A stretch of DNA of 64,000 nt from Chloroflexaceae bacterium (GTDB taxonomy: Bacteria > Chloroflexota > Chloroflexia > Chloroflexales > Chloroflexaceae), in contig JANQID010000067.1 of NCBI GenBank assembly GCA_028282325.1, positions 1-64,000 on the forward strand, read 5' to 3'. How positions within the stretch are numbered: position 1 is the first letter of the stretch; each line of letters begins with the position of its first letter. Under the pieces are notes generated by a model that ran no database searches, was not told where the DNA came from, and saw nothing but the letters and a program-made list of their open reading frames with translations. This document shows positions 33,931-42,607 of the stretch, piece by piece. A program made the translations under genes and the position numbers.

Positions 33931-34533
33931 CTACGCCTCAAAGAAGCGAGCTGTCGGGGTTGGAAATTGCGGGATGACCTGCGATGGCAGCTTCGCCTGG
34001 CCGCGAAATACTCCTAGAGAGCGGTAGGCGCCTCGGTCAAGGACGAGCAGCTCGACGGTTTGTGCGCTCGGGTCGGCCACCCAGTACTCGGAGATGCCAG
34101 CTCGGGCGTAGGCGTCCTGCTTTTCGCGTCGGTCATAGCCAGCAGTGCTCGGCGAGGCGATCTCGACCACCAGGTCCGGCGCGCCAACGATGCGGCTGGA
34201 GGTAATAATGGAGAGATTGGCGTTGAGTATCACGACGATATCCGGCTGCACCACCGTTCCTGGATCAAGTTCGGCATCGGTTGGCGCGGCAAACACCCGA
34301 CCTTGTCCGGCGAACTCGACATAATTCATCAGGTGGGCCATAATACGAGCGCTCGCGCCCTGATGTCCAGTGTTCGGTGCGGGCGTCATAAACAGCACCC
34401 CGTCAATAACCTCATAGCGCTGGCCGTCGTCCGGCAGCGCCGCGTAGTCGGCATAGGTCCAGCGACCCTGCGGCGGGCCGGGCGTCTGGTCGGCGGGCAT
34501 GACGGTCGGCAGCACATCGACGATTGATGTCAT
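33931..34533 (-). CDS. Uma2-family restriction-endonuclease-like protein (DUF820)
   Basis: This 200-residue protein has the Uma2/DUF820 order of motifs: WTYADYAALPDDGQRYEVID (about residues 25-44), VVQPDIVVI (about 98-106), PDLVVEIASPSTAGYDRREK (about 120-139) and YARAGISEYWVADP. These form a PD-(D/E)xK nuclease-like core. The family is very abundant in cyanobacteria and Chloroflexota and its function is not known. The ATG at 34533 follows GGAGGAG. The gene stands alone, convergent with modD; 33781-33930 between them shows nothing recognisable. Confidence 0.82.
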   Translation of the reverse strand: MTSIVDVLPTVMPADQTPGPPQGRWTYADYAALPDDGQRYEVIDGVLFMTPAPNTGHQGASARIMAHLMNYVEFAGQGRVFAAPTDAELDPGTVVQPDIVVILNANLSIITSSRIVGAPDLVVEIASPSTAGYDRREKQDAYARAGISEYWVADPSAQTVELLVLDRGAYRSLGVFRGQAKLPSQVIPQFPTPTARFFEA

Positions 34534-34895
34534 AGCTGTCTCCTCCGGCGTTCGTGTGGTCAATGGCAAGTGTAGTATAGCACAGGCGCGGCGGTTGAAA
34601 TTTGAAGGCTTATCAATAATCGTTTAAGAATAATAAGGATATTTATAGGGTATCATTTAATATGAAGGTCATGTACACGAAAAAAGGATAAAATTCGTAG
34701 GTTATGTCTTCTTGAAAGTCTTCTGGAAGCCCAGGACAGAGGTTTGAGAGCTTTTGAGAGCTTTTATCGATAATTGAATAGTAAGGTGCATGCTAAAATC
34801 AGCAGTGGATTCAGGCGAGTTCGGTCTGAGGATTTTTGCACATAGCACATAACGTAAAAATGTTTGTGCGCAATTGGCTTTTGTTCATACGAGTT

Positions 34896-34908
34896 AACCT
34901 GATAGGTT
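34896..34908. promoter_or_regulatory. Palindrome AACCTGATAGGTT upstream of HMG-CoA reductase
   Basis: This 13-bp palindrome lies just before the probable -10 of mvaA and resembles the sites at 3685-3697 and 56038-56050. The surrounding gap 34570-34947 is AT-rich, contains a tandem gagagctttt pair near 34748-34769 and a repeated ggttatgtct (34702 and 34905 regions), and holds no gene. Confidence 0.35.
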
Positions 34909-34924
34909 ATGTCTCTTTCCAGCT

Positions 34925-34930
34925 TATACT
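34925..34930 (+). promoter_or_regulatory. Probable -10 element of mvaA
   Basis: TATACT lies about 50 bp before the chosen start codon. The -35 is not clear. The AACCTGATAGGTT palindrome occupies the region just upstream, where a repressor or activator could act. Confidence 0.35.
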
Positions 34931-34977
34931 ATTGTTAACGAAGTAGAATGACTTCATTCAAGGGGCGTTACAAGAAT

Positions 34978-36273
34978 ATGGGGATAAAAAATTCACGCCT
35001 TCAAGGTTTCTTCCAGCTTGGTCCTCTCGAACGACTCGAAAAAGTTCAAGCGTTTGATGGACTTTCGGATAGCGATGTCAACTCGCTTCACGGCGGCGCT
35101 GGCGGACTATCACTTGAGCGGGCCGATAAAATGATCGAGAATGTGATTGGCACGTACAACCTGCCGCTTGGCATCGCGACCAACTTTCGTATCAATGGTC
35201 GCGATATGCTGATCCCGATGGTGGTCGAAGAGCCATCAATTGTCGCTGGCGCGAGTTATGCGGCAAAGCTTATTCGCGCCGGGGGCGGTTTTCAAACAAG
35301 CAGCACCGATCCGTTGATGATTGGTCAAGTCCAGCTTGTGCGAGTGGCCGATCCCAACAATGCGCGGGCCAAGATTCTCGAACGCAAGGATGAGCTTCTG
35401 TCGATTGCTAATGCCCAGAGCCGATCACTGGTCAGGTTGGGCGGCGGCGCTCGCGATGTCGAAGTGAACTACTTTTCGACCAGCCCGATGGGGCCGATGC
35501 TGGTCGTGCATCTGATTGTGGATTGCCGCGATGCAATGGGCGCCAACGCTATCAACAGCATGTGCGAAGCGGTGGCTATGCTGCTTGAGCAGATTACCGG
35601 CGGGCGCGCCTACTTGCGAATCTTGTCGAATCTGAGTGATCGACGTTTGTCGCGCGTGCGGGTGGTAGTTCCCCCGTCGGCGCTTGAGCGTGACGGAATG
35701 ACGGGCGAGGAAGTGGTTGACGGCATTCTCTGGGCCTATTCCTTCGCCGCCGTTGATCCCTATCGGGCGACGACGCATAACAAGGGCATTCTCAACGGTA
35801 TTGATCCGGTGCTTGTTGCAACCGGCAATGATTGGCGCGCTGTCGAATCGGGGGCGCATGCCTATGCGTCGCGCAATGGCCGCTATACGTCGTTGAGCGT
35901 TTGGGAGCGTGACGAAGAGGGCAATCTTGTCGGCGTGCTTGAGATGCCGCTGGCGGTTGGCATTGTGGGCGGCGCAACCAAAGTTCATCCCACGGCGCAG
36001 GCTGCGCTCAAGTTGCTTGGCGTGCAGCATGCCAGTGACCTGGCGGAAATCTGTGTCGCGGCCGGCCTGGCGAATAATCTGGCAGCGATGCGTGCGTTGG
36101 CTTGCGAGGGAATCCAGCGTGGTCATATGGGCCTTCACGCACGGCAAATTGCAATGGCAGCCGGTGCGACCGACAGTCTCGTAGATGAGTTGGCCCGCCG
36201 TATGGTTGAGGAACGCAATATTAAGCCCGCGCGCGCCGCAGAGTTGCTGGCTGAACTACAGCTACAGGGATAG
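34978..36273 (+). CDS. mvaA: Hydroxymethylglutaryl-CoA reductase, class II type
   Basis: This 431-residue cytosolic enzyme converts HMG-CoA to mevalonate for isoprenoid synthesis. Family blocks include [18 protein letters not shown] at the start, [19 protein letters not shown] (about 54-72, with the catalytic Glu region), [38 protein letters not shown] (with the conserved Asp), and the C-terminal [10 protein letters not shown] with the catalytic His. The length and lack of a membrane anchor place it in class II. ATG 34978 aligns with the family start; ATG 34948 would lie only 11 bases after the predicted transcription start. It begins a mevalonate block with HMG-CoA synthase, a thiolase homologue and a DUF35 protein. 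Confidence 0.92.
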   Translation: MGIKNSRLQGFFQLGPLERLEKVQAFDGLSDSDVNSLHGGAGGLSLERADKMIENVIGTYNLPLGIATNFRINGRDMLIPMVVEEPSIVAGASYAAKLIRAGGGFQTSSTDPLMIGQVQLVRVADPNNARAKILERKDELLSIANAQSRSLVRLGGGARDVEVNYFSTSPMGPMLVVHLIVDCRDAMGANAINSMCEAVAMLLEQITGGRAYLRILSNLSDRRLSRVRVVVPPSALERDGMTGEEVVDGILWAYSFAAVDPYRATTHNKGILNGIDPVLVATGNDWRAVESGAHAYASRNGRYTSLSVWERDEEGNLVGVLEMPLAVGIVGGATKVHPTAQAALKLLGVQHASDLAEICVAAGLANNLAAMRALACEGIQRGHMGLHARQIAMAAGATDSLVDELARRMVEERNIKPARAAELLAELQLQG

Positions 36274-36326
36274 CCGGGTTTCTCACTTTTCACATCCTCA
36301 CATAGCTCTCTCAACACAAGGCAAAG

Positions 36327-36383
36327 GTGCGATATCCCAGAACGGGCCAGACCAGGATGTCTGAAGCCCCGGGGTTATCGCAC
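36327..36383. repeat. Inverted repeat between mvaA and the HMG-CoA synthase gene
   Basis: gtgcgata (36327-36334) pairs with tatcgcac (36376-36383), and next to them tccc pairs with gggg. Between the arms lies acgggccagac, resembling the gactgggccagtc core of the dispersed repeat family. It may be a hairpin affecting transcription within the mevalonate block. Confidence 0.45.
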
Positions 36384-36418
36384 GCTTATATTTCGATTGT
36401 AGCAACAGGAGTGTTCTT

Positions 36419-37468
36419 ATGATGCAACCAGATCGTCCCGTGGGCTTGATTGGCTATGGGGTTTATATACCACGCTATCGCATCGCTGCGAATGAGATCG
36501 CGCGTATATGGACTGACGGACAAAGTGGAGCTCCTATCGAAGCGAAGAGCGTTCCCGGACCTGACGAGGATACCGTTACGATTTCGATCGAAGCTGCGCG
36601 GAACGCTCTCGCTCGTTCAGGAATCCGCGCCGAGCAGTTGAATGCGATCTGGATCGGTAGTGAAAGCCATCCCTACAGCGTGAAACCCAGCGGCACGATT
36701 GTTGCCGAAGCTCTCGGTACAACTCCCTGGATCAGCGCGGCGGATTGGGAATTCGCATGCAAAGCGGGTAGTGAGGCGCTGACTGCGGGAATGGGCATGG
36801 TCGGCAGCAGAATGGCCGAATATGTTCTGTCAATTGGCGCAGATACGGCGCAGGGACGCCCCGGCGATGCGCTTGAGTATACCGCTTCGGCGGGGGCGGC
36901 TGCATTCATCCTTGGACCGGCTGATGAGTGTCTGGCTCAGATTGAAGCCACAGTCTCTTATGTTACCGATACCCCGGACTTCTTCCGCCGCGCCGATCGC
37001 CCCTATCCCGTGCATGGGAATCGTTTCACCGGCGAACCGGCCTATTTTCATCAGATACAAAGCTCGGTGAAGCGCTTGATGCACGAACTTGATCGCCAAC
37101 CGCAAGATTATACATATGCGATTCTCCACCAGCCGAATGCCAAGTTCCCGCAAGCCGCTGCGAAACGCCTCGGTTTTACGCCGGAGCAGCTCGCACCCGG
37201 TTTGCTTTCACCGAAAATTGGCAATACATACTCGGCAGCGGCTCTGTCCGGACTTTGTGCTGCATTAGATGTCGCTCAGCCAGGCGATTCTATTCTGGTA
37301 GCAAGTTACGGCAGCGGTGCAGGAAGCGATGCATACTCGTTTGTCGTCAACGAGAAAATTCTGGAGCGCCGCCATCTGGCGCCGTTGACATCCGTCTACC
37401 TAGAGCGCAAGACGTTTGTTGATTATGCCGTCTATGTCAAGTGGCGCGGCAAACTCGTTATGGGATGA
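36419..37468 (+). CDS. Hydroxymethylglutaryl-CoA synthase, archaeal type
   Basis: This 349-residue enzyme condenses acetyl-CoA with acetoacetyl-CoA. It resembles the archaeal HMGS group: VGLIGYGVYIPRYRIAANEI at the start, Glu82 in GSESHPYSVKP, nucleophile Cys114 in WEFACKAGSEAL and His237 in AILHQPNAKFPQAAA. All three catalytic residues are present. In archaea this enzyme forms a complex with a thiolase and a DUF35 protein that channels acetoacetyl-CoA; here both partner genes follow directly (63 and 32 bp gaps). The start is ATG 36419 (36422 possible) after AACAGGAG. A mevalonate route of this type in a bacterium is a feature of Roseiflexus-like Chloroflexota. Confidence 0.92.
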   Translation: MMQPDRPVGLIGYGVYIPRYRIAANEIARIWTDGQSGAPIEAKSVPGPDEDTVTISIEAARNALARSGIRAEQLNAIWIGSESHPYSVKPSGTIVAEALGTTPWISAADWEFACKAGSEALTAGMGMVGSRMAEYVLSIGADTAQGRPGDALEYTASAGAAAFILGPADECLAQIEATVSYVTDTPDFFRRADRPYPVHGNRFTGEPAYFHQIQSSVKRLMHELDRQPQDYTYAILHQPNAKFPQAAAKRLGFTPEQLAPGLLSPKIGNTYSAAALSGLCAALDVAQPGDSILVASYGSGAGSDAYSFVVNEKILERRHLAPLTSVYLERKTFVDYAVYVKWRGKLVMG

Positions 37469-37531
37469 ACCCCGATGCTCATCGCTGCTGAAGAGATGAC
37501 TATCGATACGATGAATATATGAGAGGGTGTT

Positions 37532-38698
37532 ATGAAACCGGTTTATATCGTCGGCGCGCATGCTACATCGGTTGCCGAGCATTATGAGTTCTCGCTGGCT
37601 GATTTAGCGCTAGAGGCGTTGCGCGGCGCATTCAAAATGGTGACTCCAGCATTGGAACCAGAGCGGATTGGGGCGATCTATGTCGCGAATGCGTTCGGCG
37701 AGGCGCTGGTCGGTCAGGCCAATCTGGGCGCAGCCCTGGCTTCCGCCGCCGGCCTCAGCGGCATCGATGCGCTGCGTGTGGAAGCCGCCGGAGCGAGCGG
37801 CGGCCTGGCGCTGCGTCAAGCTGCAATGGCGGTGATCTGCGGCACGTATGATCTGGTTGCCGTTCTGGGCGCCGAGAAAGTTACCGACAAGCTGGAAGAT
37901 CGGATGGAAGCTGCGCAGATGCTCTCCATCGATTCCGATACCGAAGCGGATATTGGTGCAACATTGACGTCGCAATGGGCGCTCTTGATGCGTCGCTATA
38001 TGCACGAGTATGGCTACGAGGCCGCTGACTTCGCACCGTTTCCGATCAATGCGCATAGCAATGGCAAGCACAATCGCGAAGCGCTCTATCGTTTCTCGAT
38101 AACGGCTGAGAAATATCTCAAAGCGCCGCAAATAGCATCTCCCTTGAATATGCTGGATTGCTCTTCGCTGGGCGATGGCGCAGCGGTAGTCCTTGTCGCT
38201 TCCGAACGTCTGGCGCGTGAACTGACTTCGCCCCGCGTTCGGATTGGCGGGAGCGGTCTGTCCACCGATACGGCGGCGCTCTATCAACGCCGCGATCCGC
38301 TCTTGCTCAATGCTGCCCGGCAAAGTGCAGCGACGGCGATGCAGCAGGCCGGGGTCGTTCACGCCGATATTGACGTTTTGGAATTCACCGATCCGCACAG
38401 CATCGCCGCCGCACTGGCATTGGAAGCCAGCAGGTTTGTCGATCGCGGAGCCGCGCCGCGTCATGCGGCTGATGGCGGCATCACCGTGAGCGGCGCCACC
38501 CCGATCGCTACGGCCGGCGGCTACAAAGCCCGCGGCGATGTTGGCGGTGCCAACGGTGTGTATCAACTCGTCGAACTTGTTCGGCAGTTGCAGGGAAATG
38601 CCGGCGCAGCGCAGGTTCCAAACGCACGCGTGGCATTCGCGCAGTGCCTTGGGGGCGTCGGTTCAACTGCTATATCGCATATCCTCCTTGCGGAGTAA
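37532..38698 (+). CDS. Thiolase-superfamily protein lacking the usual catalytic residues
   Basis: This 388-residue protein has the thiolase fold and stands where archaea encode the acetoacetyl-CoA thiolase partner of HMGS. The nucleophile motif normally read as EACASGG is EAAGASGG here: Gly87 (codon GGA at 37790-37792) replaces Cys. The usual His in the HD motif is replaced (EFTDPHS, residues 284-290), and the GHPxGxTG motif reads GDVGGANG (about 335-342). The C-terminal Cys372 in AQCLGG is kept. The protein is full length with a good ribosome binding site (GAGAGGG), so it is not an obvious pseudogene. It could be a structural partner of HMGS and the DUF35 protein, with acetoacetyl-CoA supplied by another thiolase. 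Confidence 0.8.
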   Translation: MKPVYIVGAHATSVAEHYEFSLADLALEALRGAFKMVTPALEPERIGAIYVANAFGEALVGQANLGAALASAAGLSGIDALRVEAAGASGGLALRQAAMAVICGTYDLVAVLGAEKVTDKLEDRMEAAQMLSIDSDTEADIGATLTSQWALLMRRYMHEYGYEAADFAPFPINAHSNGKHNREALYRFSITAEKYLKAPQIASPLNMLDCSSLGDGAAVVLVASERLARELTSPRVRIGGSGLSTDTAALYQRRDPLLLNAARQSAATAMQQAGVVHADIDVLEFTDPHSIAAALALEASRFVDRGAAPRHAADGGITVSGATPIATAGGYKARGDVGGANGVYQLVELVRQLQGNAGAAQVPNARVAFAQCLGGVGSTAISHILLAE

Positions 38699-38730
38699 CC
38701 TTGTAGAGCAAATAGGAGCAGAAATAGATC

Positions 38731-39126
38731 ATGGATATTGCAAAACATTGGCGCCAGCGCGCGACGCGCTATCGTATGCAAGGCCAGCGCCATCGTGAAA
38801 CGGGAGAGATCCGGTTTCCGGCGCGTCCGTCTGCCTTGTGCGAAGATCCCGCAGTATGGGAGCCATACATTCTCAGCGGTCGCGGAGAAATTTATAGCTT
38901 TACCGTCTTGCGTCAATCTGCAGACGGCTTCGTCGATCTAACGCCGTATCCGCTCGCGATGGTGCGCCTGAATGAGGGACCACTGGTGGTCGCGCAGCTC
39001 ACCGATTGTGAAGAGGCGGAATTGTCTATTGGCCAGCCGGTCGAAATGGTTACGCGGCGTCTTAAAGATACCGGTGAGGATGGGGTGTTAGTATACGGTT
39101 ATAAGTTCCGTCCGGTGCTGTCTTAA
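38731..39126 (+). CDS. DUF35/OB-fold protein of the HMGS-thiolase complex, zinc ribbon degenerate
   Basis: This 131-residue protein resembles the small OB-fold partner (DUF35, ChsH2-like) that bridges HMGS and thiolase in archaea. The region RYRMQGQRHRETGEIRFPAR (about residues 12-31) matches the family start, where a CxxC...CxxC zinc ribbon normally sits, but only one Cys (about 36) remains. The OB fold follows (GRGEIYSFTVLRQ, AMVRLNEGPLVVAQL, YGYKFRPVL). It follows the thiolase homologue by 32 bp. Loss of zinc ligands together with loss of thiolase catalytic residues suggests the whole sub-complex has changed role. Confidence 0.78.
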   Translation: MDIAKHWRQRATRYRMQGQRHRETGEIRFPARPSALCEDPAVWEPYILSGRGEIYSFTVLRQSADGFVDLTPYPLAMVRLNEGPLVVAQLTDCEEAELSIGQPVEMVTRRLKDTGEDGVLVYGYKFRPVLS

Positions 39127-39149
39127 CAGATGCACCGCAGAATCAAGAA

Positions 39150-39184
39150 AGGGATGACGCATCACAATACGTCATCCCTATTTT
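39150..39184. terminator. Bidirectional intrinsic terminator
   Basis: agggatgacg (39150-39159) pairs perfectly with cgtcatccct (39170-39179) around a 10-base loop and is followed by ATTTTG. It lies between the convergent DUF35 and lexA genes. On the minus strand the stem is followed by ctttctt, a weaker T-tract. Confidence 0.82.
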
Positions 39185-39203
39185 GCGTCAATGCAGAATG
39201 CGC

Positions 39204-39866
39204 CTACAGCATCGGACGGAGCACGCCGATCACGCGCCCTTGAATGCGCACATTGGCAGGGGTTGTGTAGATGGGATCCATCGTAACGTTCGCCGGCTGG
39301 AGGCGAATGGCATCGCCTTCGTAGTAAAACTTCTTCAGAGTGACAGCATTTTCGTCAATCATCAATGCTGCGACCATCTGGCCGTTCTCGGCGGTCTGCT
39401 GGTTGCGCATCAGCACAATATCCCCGTCATCAATCAGGGCGTCAATCATCGAATGACCGCGTACGCGCAGCGCGTACACATCCTTAAGCTTATCAGGCGC
39501 GACGATGTCGCTGGGCACATCGACCATCTCGGCTGAACCAGCGCTGGTGTCTTCTGGATCCGGCAGCGGCTGGCCAGCGGTAATCACGCCGAGCATCGGC
39601 ACCTGATAGCTCGCCGGGCTGATCGGCGCAGAAGGTACGAGCGCCGAATCGGGCAGCCTGATGCCGCGTGAAACATTGTCCGCCCGACTCAATTTGCCCT
39701 TCTCCTGAAGGATCTTGAGGTTATAGGCGACCACAGACGTTGAAGAGATGTCAAGGTCGTTCTGGATGTCGCGGATCGCGGGCGGATAGCCCTTATTCTG
39801 GACAAAATCATAGATGTAGCTGAGAATGCGTTCTTGTTTGGGGGAAAGACCGTCGGCTGTTCGCAT
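39204..39866 (-). CDS. lexA: SOS-response repressor LexA
   Basis: This 220-residue repressor has an N-terminal winged helix (about 1-65, MRTADGLSPKQERIL, with ISSTSVVAYNLKILQEKGKL as the recognition part) and a C-terminal S24 peptidase domain. The self-cleavage site is Ala97-Gly98 in GVITAGQP, the nucleophile Ser139 in RVRGHSMIDALI and the general base Lys178 in AVTLKKF. RecA-stimulated cleavage releases SOS genes after DNA damage. ATG 39866 is the natural N-terminus; longer in-frame starts up to 40070 give unconserved sequence. A strong promoter 200 bp upstream implies a long untranslated leader. It is divergent from the ROK kinase gene. Confidence 0.93.
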   Translation of the reverse strand: MRTADGLSPKQERILSYIYDFVQNKGYPPAIRDIQNDLDISSTSVVAYNLKILQEKGKLSRADNVSRGIRLPDSALVPSAPISPASYQVPMLGVITAGQPLPDPEDTSAGSAEMVDVPSDIVAPDKLKDVYALRVRGHSMIDALIDDGDIVLMRNQQTAENGQMVAALMIDENAVTLKKFYYEGDAIRLQPANVTMDPIYTTPANVRIQGRVIGVLRPML

Positions 39867-40071
39867 TGGATCTGCCCTTTCGTTGACCCCAGCCACGACG
39901 GCCGGCGGTAATAGTCTTTTTGTCGTATCCAGGAGCGCTATAGTTGATGAAGAACAAGCATTCAACGTATCGAGTCGAATATGCCTTGTCGCTAGACGCG
40001 GCTTGTTCCCTCGTTCTGCACTCCTTAGTTGCCGAAAAGCTGCCGCTGCATGGTAGAACTTTTGTAGCAAG

Positions 40072-40101
40072 ATTATAGCAGGAAAACACTTGTGCTGTCA
40101 A
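40072..40101 (-). promoter_or_regulatory. lexA promoter
   Basis: On the minus strand TTGACA (40101-40096) and TATAAT (40077-40072) are both consensus hexamers separated by 18 bases. The next bases read ctacaaaagttctacc, a partial inverted repeat that could be an operator for LexA itself, though it is not a perfect match to a known SOS box. Confidence 0.75.
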
Positions 40102-40121
40102 GCATTTTGTGATGGACATGC

Positions 40122-40127
40122 TATAAT
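40122..40127 (+). promoter_or_regulatory. Extended -10 element of the ROK kinase gene
   Basis: TATAAT preceded by TGC gives an extended -10 pattern about 40 bp before the start codon. It lies back to back with the lexA promoter, so the two transcripts start about 70 bp apart and diverge. Confidence 0.55.
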
Positions 40128-40168
40128 TGAGCTTGTCACAAAGCGTTGCGAAGGCAGGGGAAAAGCGA

Positions 40169-41101
40169 ATGGAATATGTGATCGGCGTGGATCTTGGCGG
40201 AACCCAACTTCGTGCGGTGCTGGTTGATCGAAGCGGGAACGTCTATGCGCAAGAAAGCATGTTGACCGAGGCTGTCAACGGTCCGCAACATGTCATTGAT
40301 CGTGCCGTGATGTCCATCGAGCGGGTGCGTGCTTGCATACCCGATGATGGCGTATTGCTTGGCGTAGGCGTGGGTTCTCCCGGACCGGTTGATCCTGAGA
40401 CCGGAATTGTTTTTACAACACCGAATATGCCGGGTTGGCATTATGTGCCATTGCGTGATATGCTGGCTGAACGCATCGGCTTGCGAATAGAACTTGGGAA
40501 TGATGCCAACGCTGCGGCCCTTGGCGAATGGCATTTTGGAAAAGGCGTTGGCTGTCAACATCTCGTCTATGTAACCATTAGCACAGGGATCGGCGGCGGG
40601 GTGATTGTCGATAATCGCTTGCTGCTGGGACGGATCGGCGCAGGTGGCGAAATTGGGCATATGCTGATTGATGCAGAGCGGTTTCAGACCTGGGAGAATA
40701 TGGCGTCCGGCACTGCGTTGGGCGCGGCGGCGGCGGCGGCGCTGGTCAACAACCTGGACACGATATTGCATACGCTGGCGACGCCGGAGACGGTGACTGC
40801 GGCGCATGTCTCTCAGGCAGCGGCGCGTGATGATCGGCTTGCGCAAGCGTTGATGCAGCGTGAAGCTGAACTCCTTGGCGTCGGCTTTGTGAGCCTGCTG
40901 CATCTGTTCAGCCCGCAGAAGATCATCGTCGGCGGCAGCGTTGTTACGCGCAATCCTGGCCTTATTGATGCTGCTCGACATACCGTCCGCAAATATGTCA
41001 TTTCTGATGTCTACAACGAAGTTCCTATTGAGGTGTCTGCATTAGGTGATCGAGTCGGATTGCTGGGTGCAGCGGCGCTCTTCCTCTATAACCACGAATA
41101 A
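40169..41101 (+). CDS. ROK-family sugar kinase (glucokinase-like) lacking the zinc motif
   Basis: This 310-residue cytosolic kinase has the ATP motif VIGVDLGGTQLRAVLVDRSG at the N-terminus, GVGSPGPVD (about 77-85), LELGNDANAAALGEWHFGKG with the catalytic Asp (about 109-128) and STGIGGGVIVD (about 137-147). After GGEIGHM the normal ROK zinc-finger CxCGxxGCxE is missing; the sequence goes GHMLIDAERFQTWENMASG. Family members phosphorylate glucose or N-acetyl sugars; the lost zinc site makes assignment uncertain. The ATG at 40169 follows AGGGGAA. The FecR-like gene follows after 1 bp, so the two form an operon. Confidence 0.82.
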   Translation: MEYVIGVDLGGTQLRAVLVDRSGNVYAQESMLTEAVNGPQHVIDRAVMSIERVRACIPDDGVLLGVGVGSPGPVDPETGIVFTTPNMPGWHYVPLRDMLAERIGLRIELGNDANAAALGEWHFGKGVGCQHLVYVTISTGIGGGVIVDNRLLLGRIGAGGEIGHMLIDAERFQTWENMASGTALGAAAAAALVNNLDTILHTLATPETVTAAHVSQAAARDDRLAQALMQREAELLGVGFVSLLHLFSPQKIIVGGSVVTRNPGLIDAARHTVRKYVISDVYNEVPIEVSALGDRVGLLGAAALFLYNHE

Positions 41102-41102
41102 T

Positions 41103-42554
41103 ATGCAAGCTGCTCGACAATCGCTGATGCCGCAGGAGGCTGCGCAGCAACGCGCTTTGCGCATTGCCTGGCTGGTTCTCCTGACGGCATTTGGTATTTT
41201 TTGCGGGTTGGTCTCGACGGCAGGATATCTCGCCTGGGATTTCTATATCGCGGCGATGGACTCGCACGATAGTCTGTTGATTGTACGTGGGCAACGGGAG
41301 TGGGTGACCTGGTTGCCTCCGCAGCGGACGTATTTTCAGCAGGCTACCGTCGAAGAGCAGCTTATCAAGGAAGGAGCTGAGGTTCGCATTGCGCCATCCG
41401 CAGGGTATGGCCAGGTTGCGACAATTCGCCTCTTCGACCAGAGTACGCTTGATCTCTGGCCAGGCGCTGATATATTGCTGGAGAAGCTGCAAACCAGCCG
41501 TTGGAGCCATTCTGAGCAGACGGTTGCGCTGCGCCAGCGGGGCGGCTATGTACGCTACGACATTCGCGACGATCAGCCGTTCCAACAAATTTCCTATCGT
41601 GTAGCAGTCGGCACGGCGGCAATTGATATGACGCCCGGAGGCAGTTACAGTATCGATCTGCGCCCCTGTAGCCGCACGGTGCTCTTGCCGGAAAATTTGG
41701 AGCTTGAGCCGGTGTGCGTTGCTGATGTTGCGGTGCGCTCCGGTCGTGCTGAATTGCATAGCCAGGGTCGCAGCGTCATGATTTTGCCTGGGCAACGTGT
41801 GGAAATTGACCCGTCAGGCTTGCCGGGTCTGCTTGTTCCTGCCCGCTGGGAATTGATCCGCGATGGCAATTTTAGCGAATACGATGAAGTTGCGTATAAC
41901 AACACCACCGTACCGGGTCAACCAATGTTGTTGCGATCGGATTCTTGGCAAGTCTATGGGGCGCCCTTCGACTCCGATGCTTCAGGCTTTTTCAAGCTTT
42001 TCCGGGCTTGCCAACCGCCGGAGACCGACTCCAACTGCGATCCTATGGACATTCGAACCATTGCCGGGTTTGTGCGTACCGGCAACCAGACCAGAAATTT
42101 CACCACGGGCATTCAGCAAGATCTGGGGGTTGATCAACGAGGCGTGGATGTTTCTGAATATCGTTCGCTTGTGTTTTCAGCCTGGGTGCGCGTCTTATAT
42201 CAATCTGTTCCGCAAACCGGCGATCAAGGAACCGAGTGCCCGGTGATGATCCGGTTCCTGGGCAAGCGCAATAGTCCGGTCGATCCTGAGCAGGAGCGAG
42301 TTGTGTGCGTCTACTCTAGCACGGATGTCACACAAGCGCCGGTTCAGGCATCTGGCGTCACCTACTATCGAGTTGGACCCTATGAGTGGCGTCTGTTGCG
42401 CATTGAGTTGCGTGATCCTTATTGGATGCCTGACTTTCGCTTTCTACGGCGCATCCAGATCTATGCCAACGGCCATGATTACGACTCGCGCATAACAGGT
42501 ATCTCCTTGATCGGCTCGCACTATTCCCCTGAGTATGTCAATGCTGTTCCCTAG
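41103..42554 (+). CDS. Single-pass membrane protein with FecR-like domain
   Basis: This 483-residue protein has a short cytosolic N-terminus, one membrane helix (about residues 20-42, AWLVLLTAFGIFCGLVSTAG) and a large outer part. Residues 100-250 resemble a FecR domain: IRLFDQSTLDLWPGADILLE, GTAAIDMTPGGSYSID, VRSGRAELHSQGRSVMILPG. The rest (about 260-483) is beta-rich, with cysteines that may form disulfides (FRACQPPETDSNCDP) and no family I recognise. FecR domains in proteobacteria control sigma factors, but no sigma factor is adjacent, so that role is not implied. It starts 1 bp after the ROK kinase gene. Confidence 0.72.
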   Translation: MQAARQSLMPQEAAQQRALRIAWLVLLTAFGIFCGLVSTAGYLAWDFYIAAMDSHDSLLIVRGQREWVTWLPPQRTYFQQATVEEQLIKEGAEVRIAPSAGYGQVATIRLFDQSTLDLWPGADILLEKLQTSRWSHSEQTVALRQRGGYVRYDIRDDQPFQQISYRVAVGTAAIDMTPGGSYSIDLRPCSRTVLLPENLELEPVCVADVAVRSGRAELHSQGRSVMILPGQRVEIDPSGLPGLLVPARWELIRDGNFSEYDEVAYNNTTVPGQPMLLRSDSWQVYGAPFDSDASGFFKLFRACQPPETDSNCDPMDIRTIAGFVRTGNQTRNFTTGIQQDLGVDQRGVDVSEYRSLVFSAWVRVLYQSVPQTGDQGTECPVMIRFLGKRNSPVDPEQERVVCVYSSTDVTQAPVQASGVTYYRVGPYEWRLLRIELRDPYWMPDFRFLRRIQIYANGHDYDSRITGISLIGSHYSPEYVNAVP

Positions 42555-42607
42555 CCTGATGCGAGTTCGTTGGTCGGGGGGGTGTTGCGGGCTGCTTCTG
42601 GAGCATC

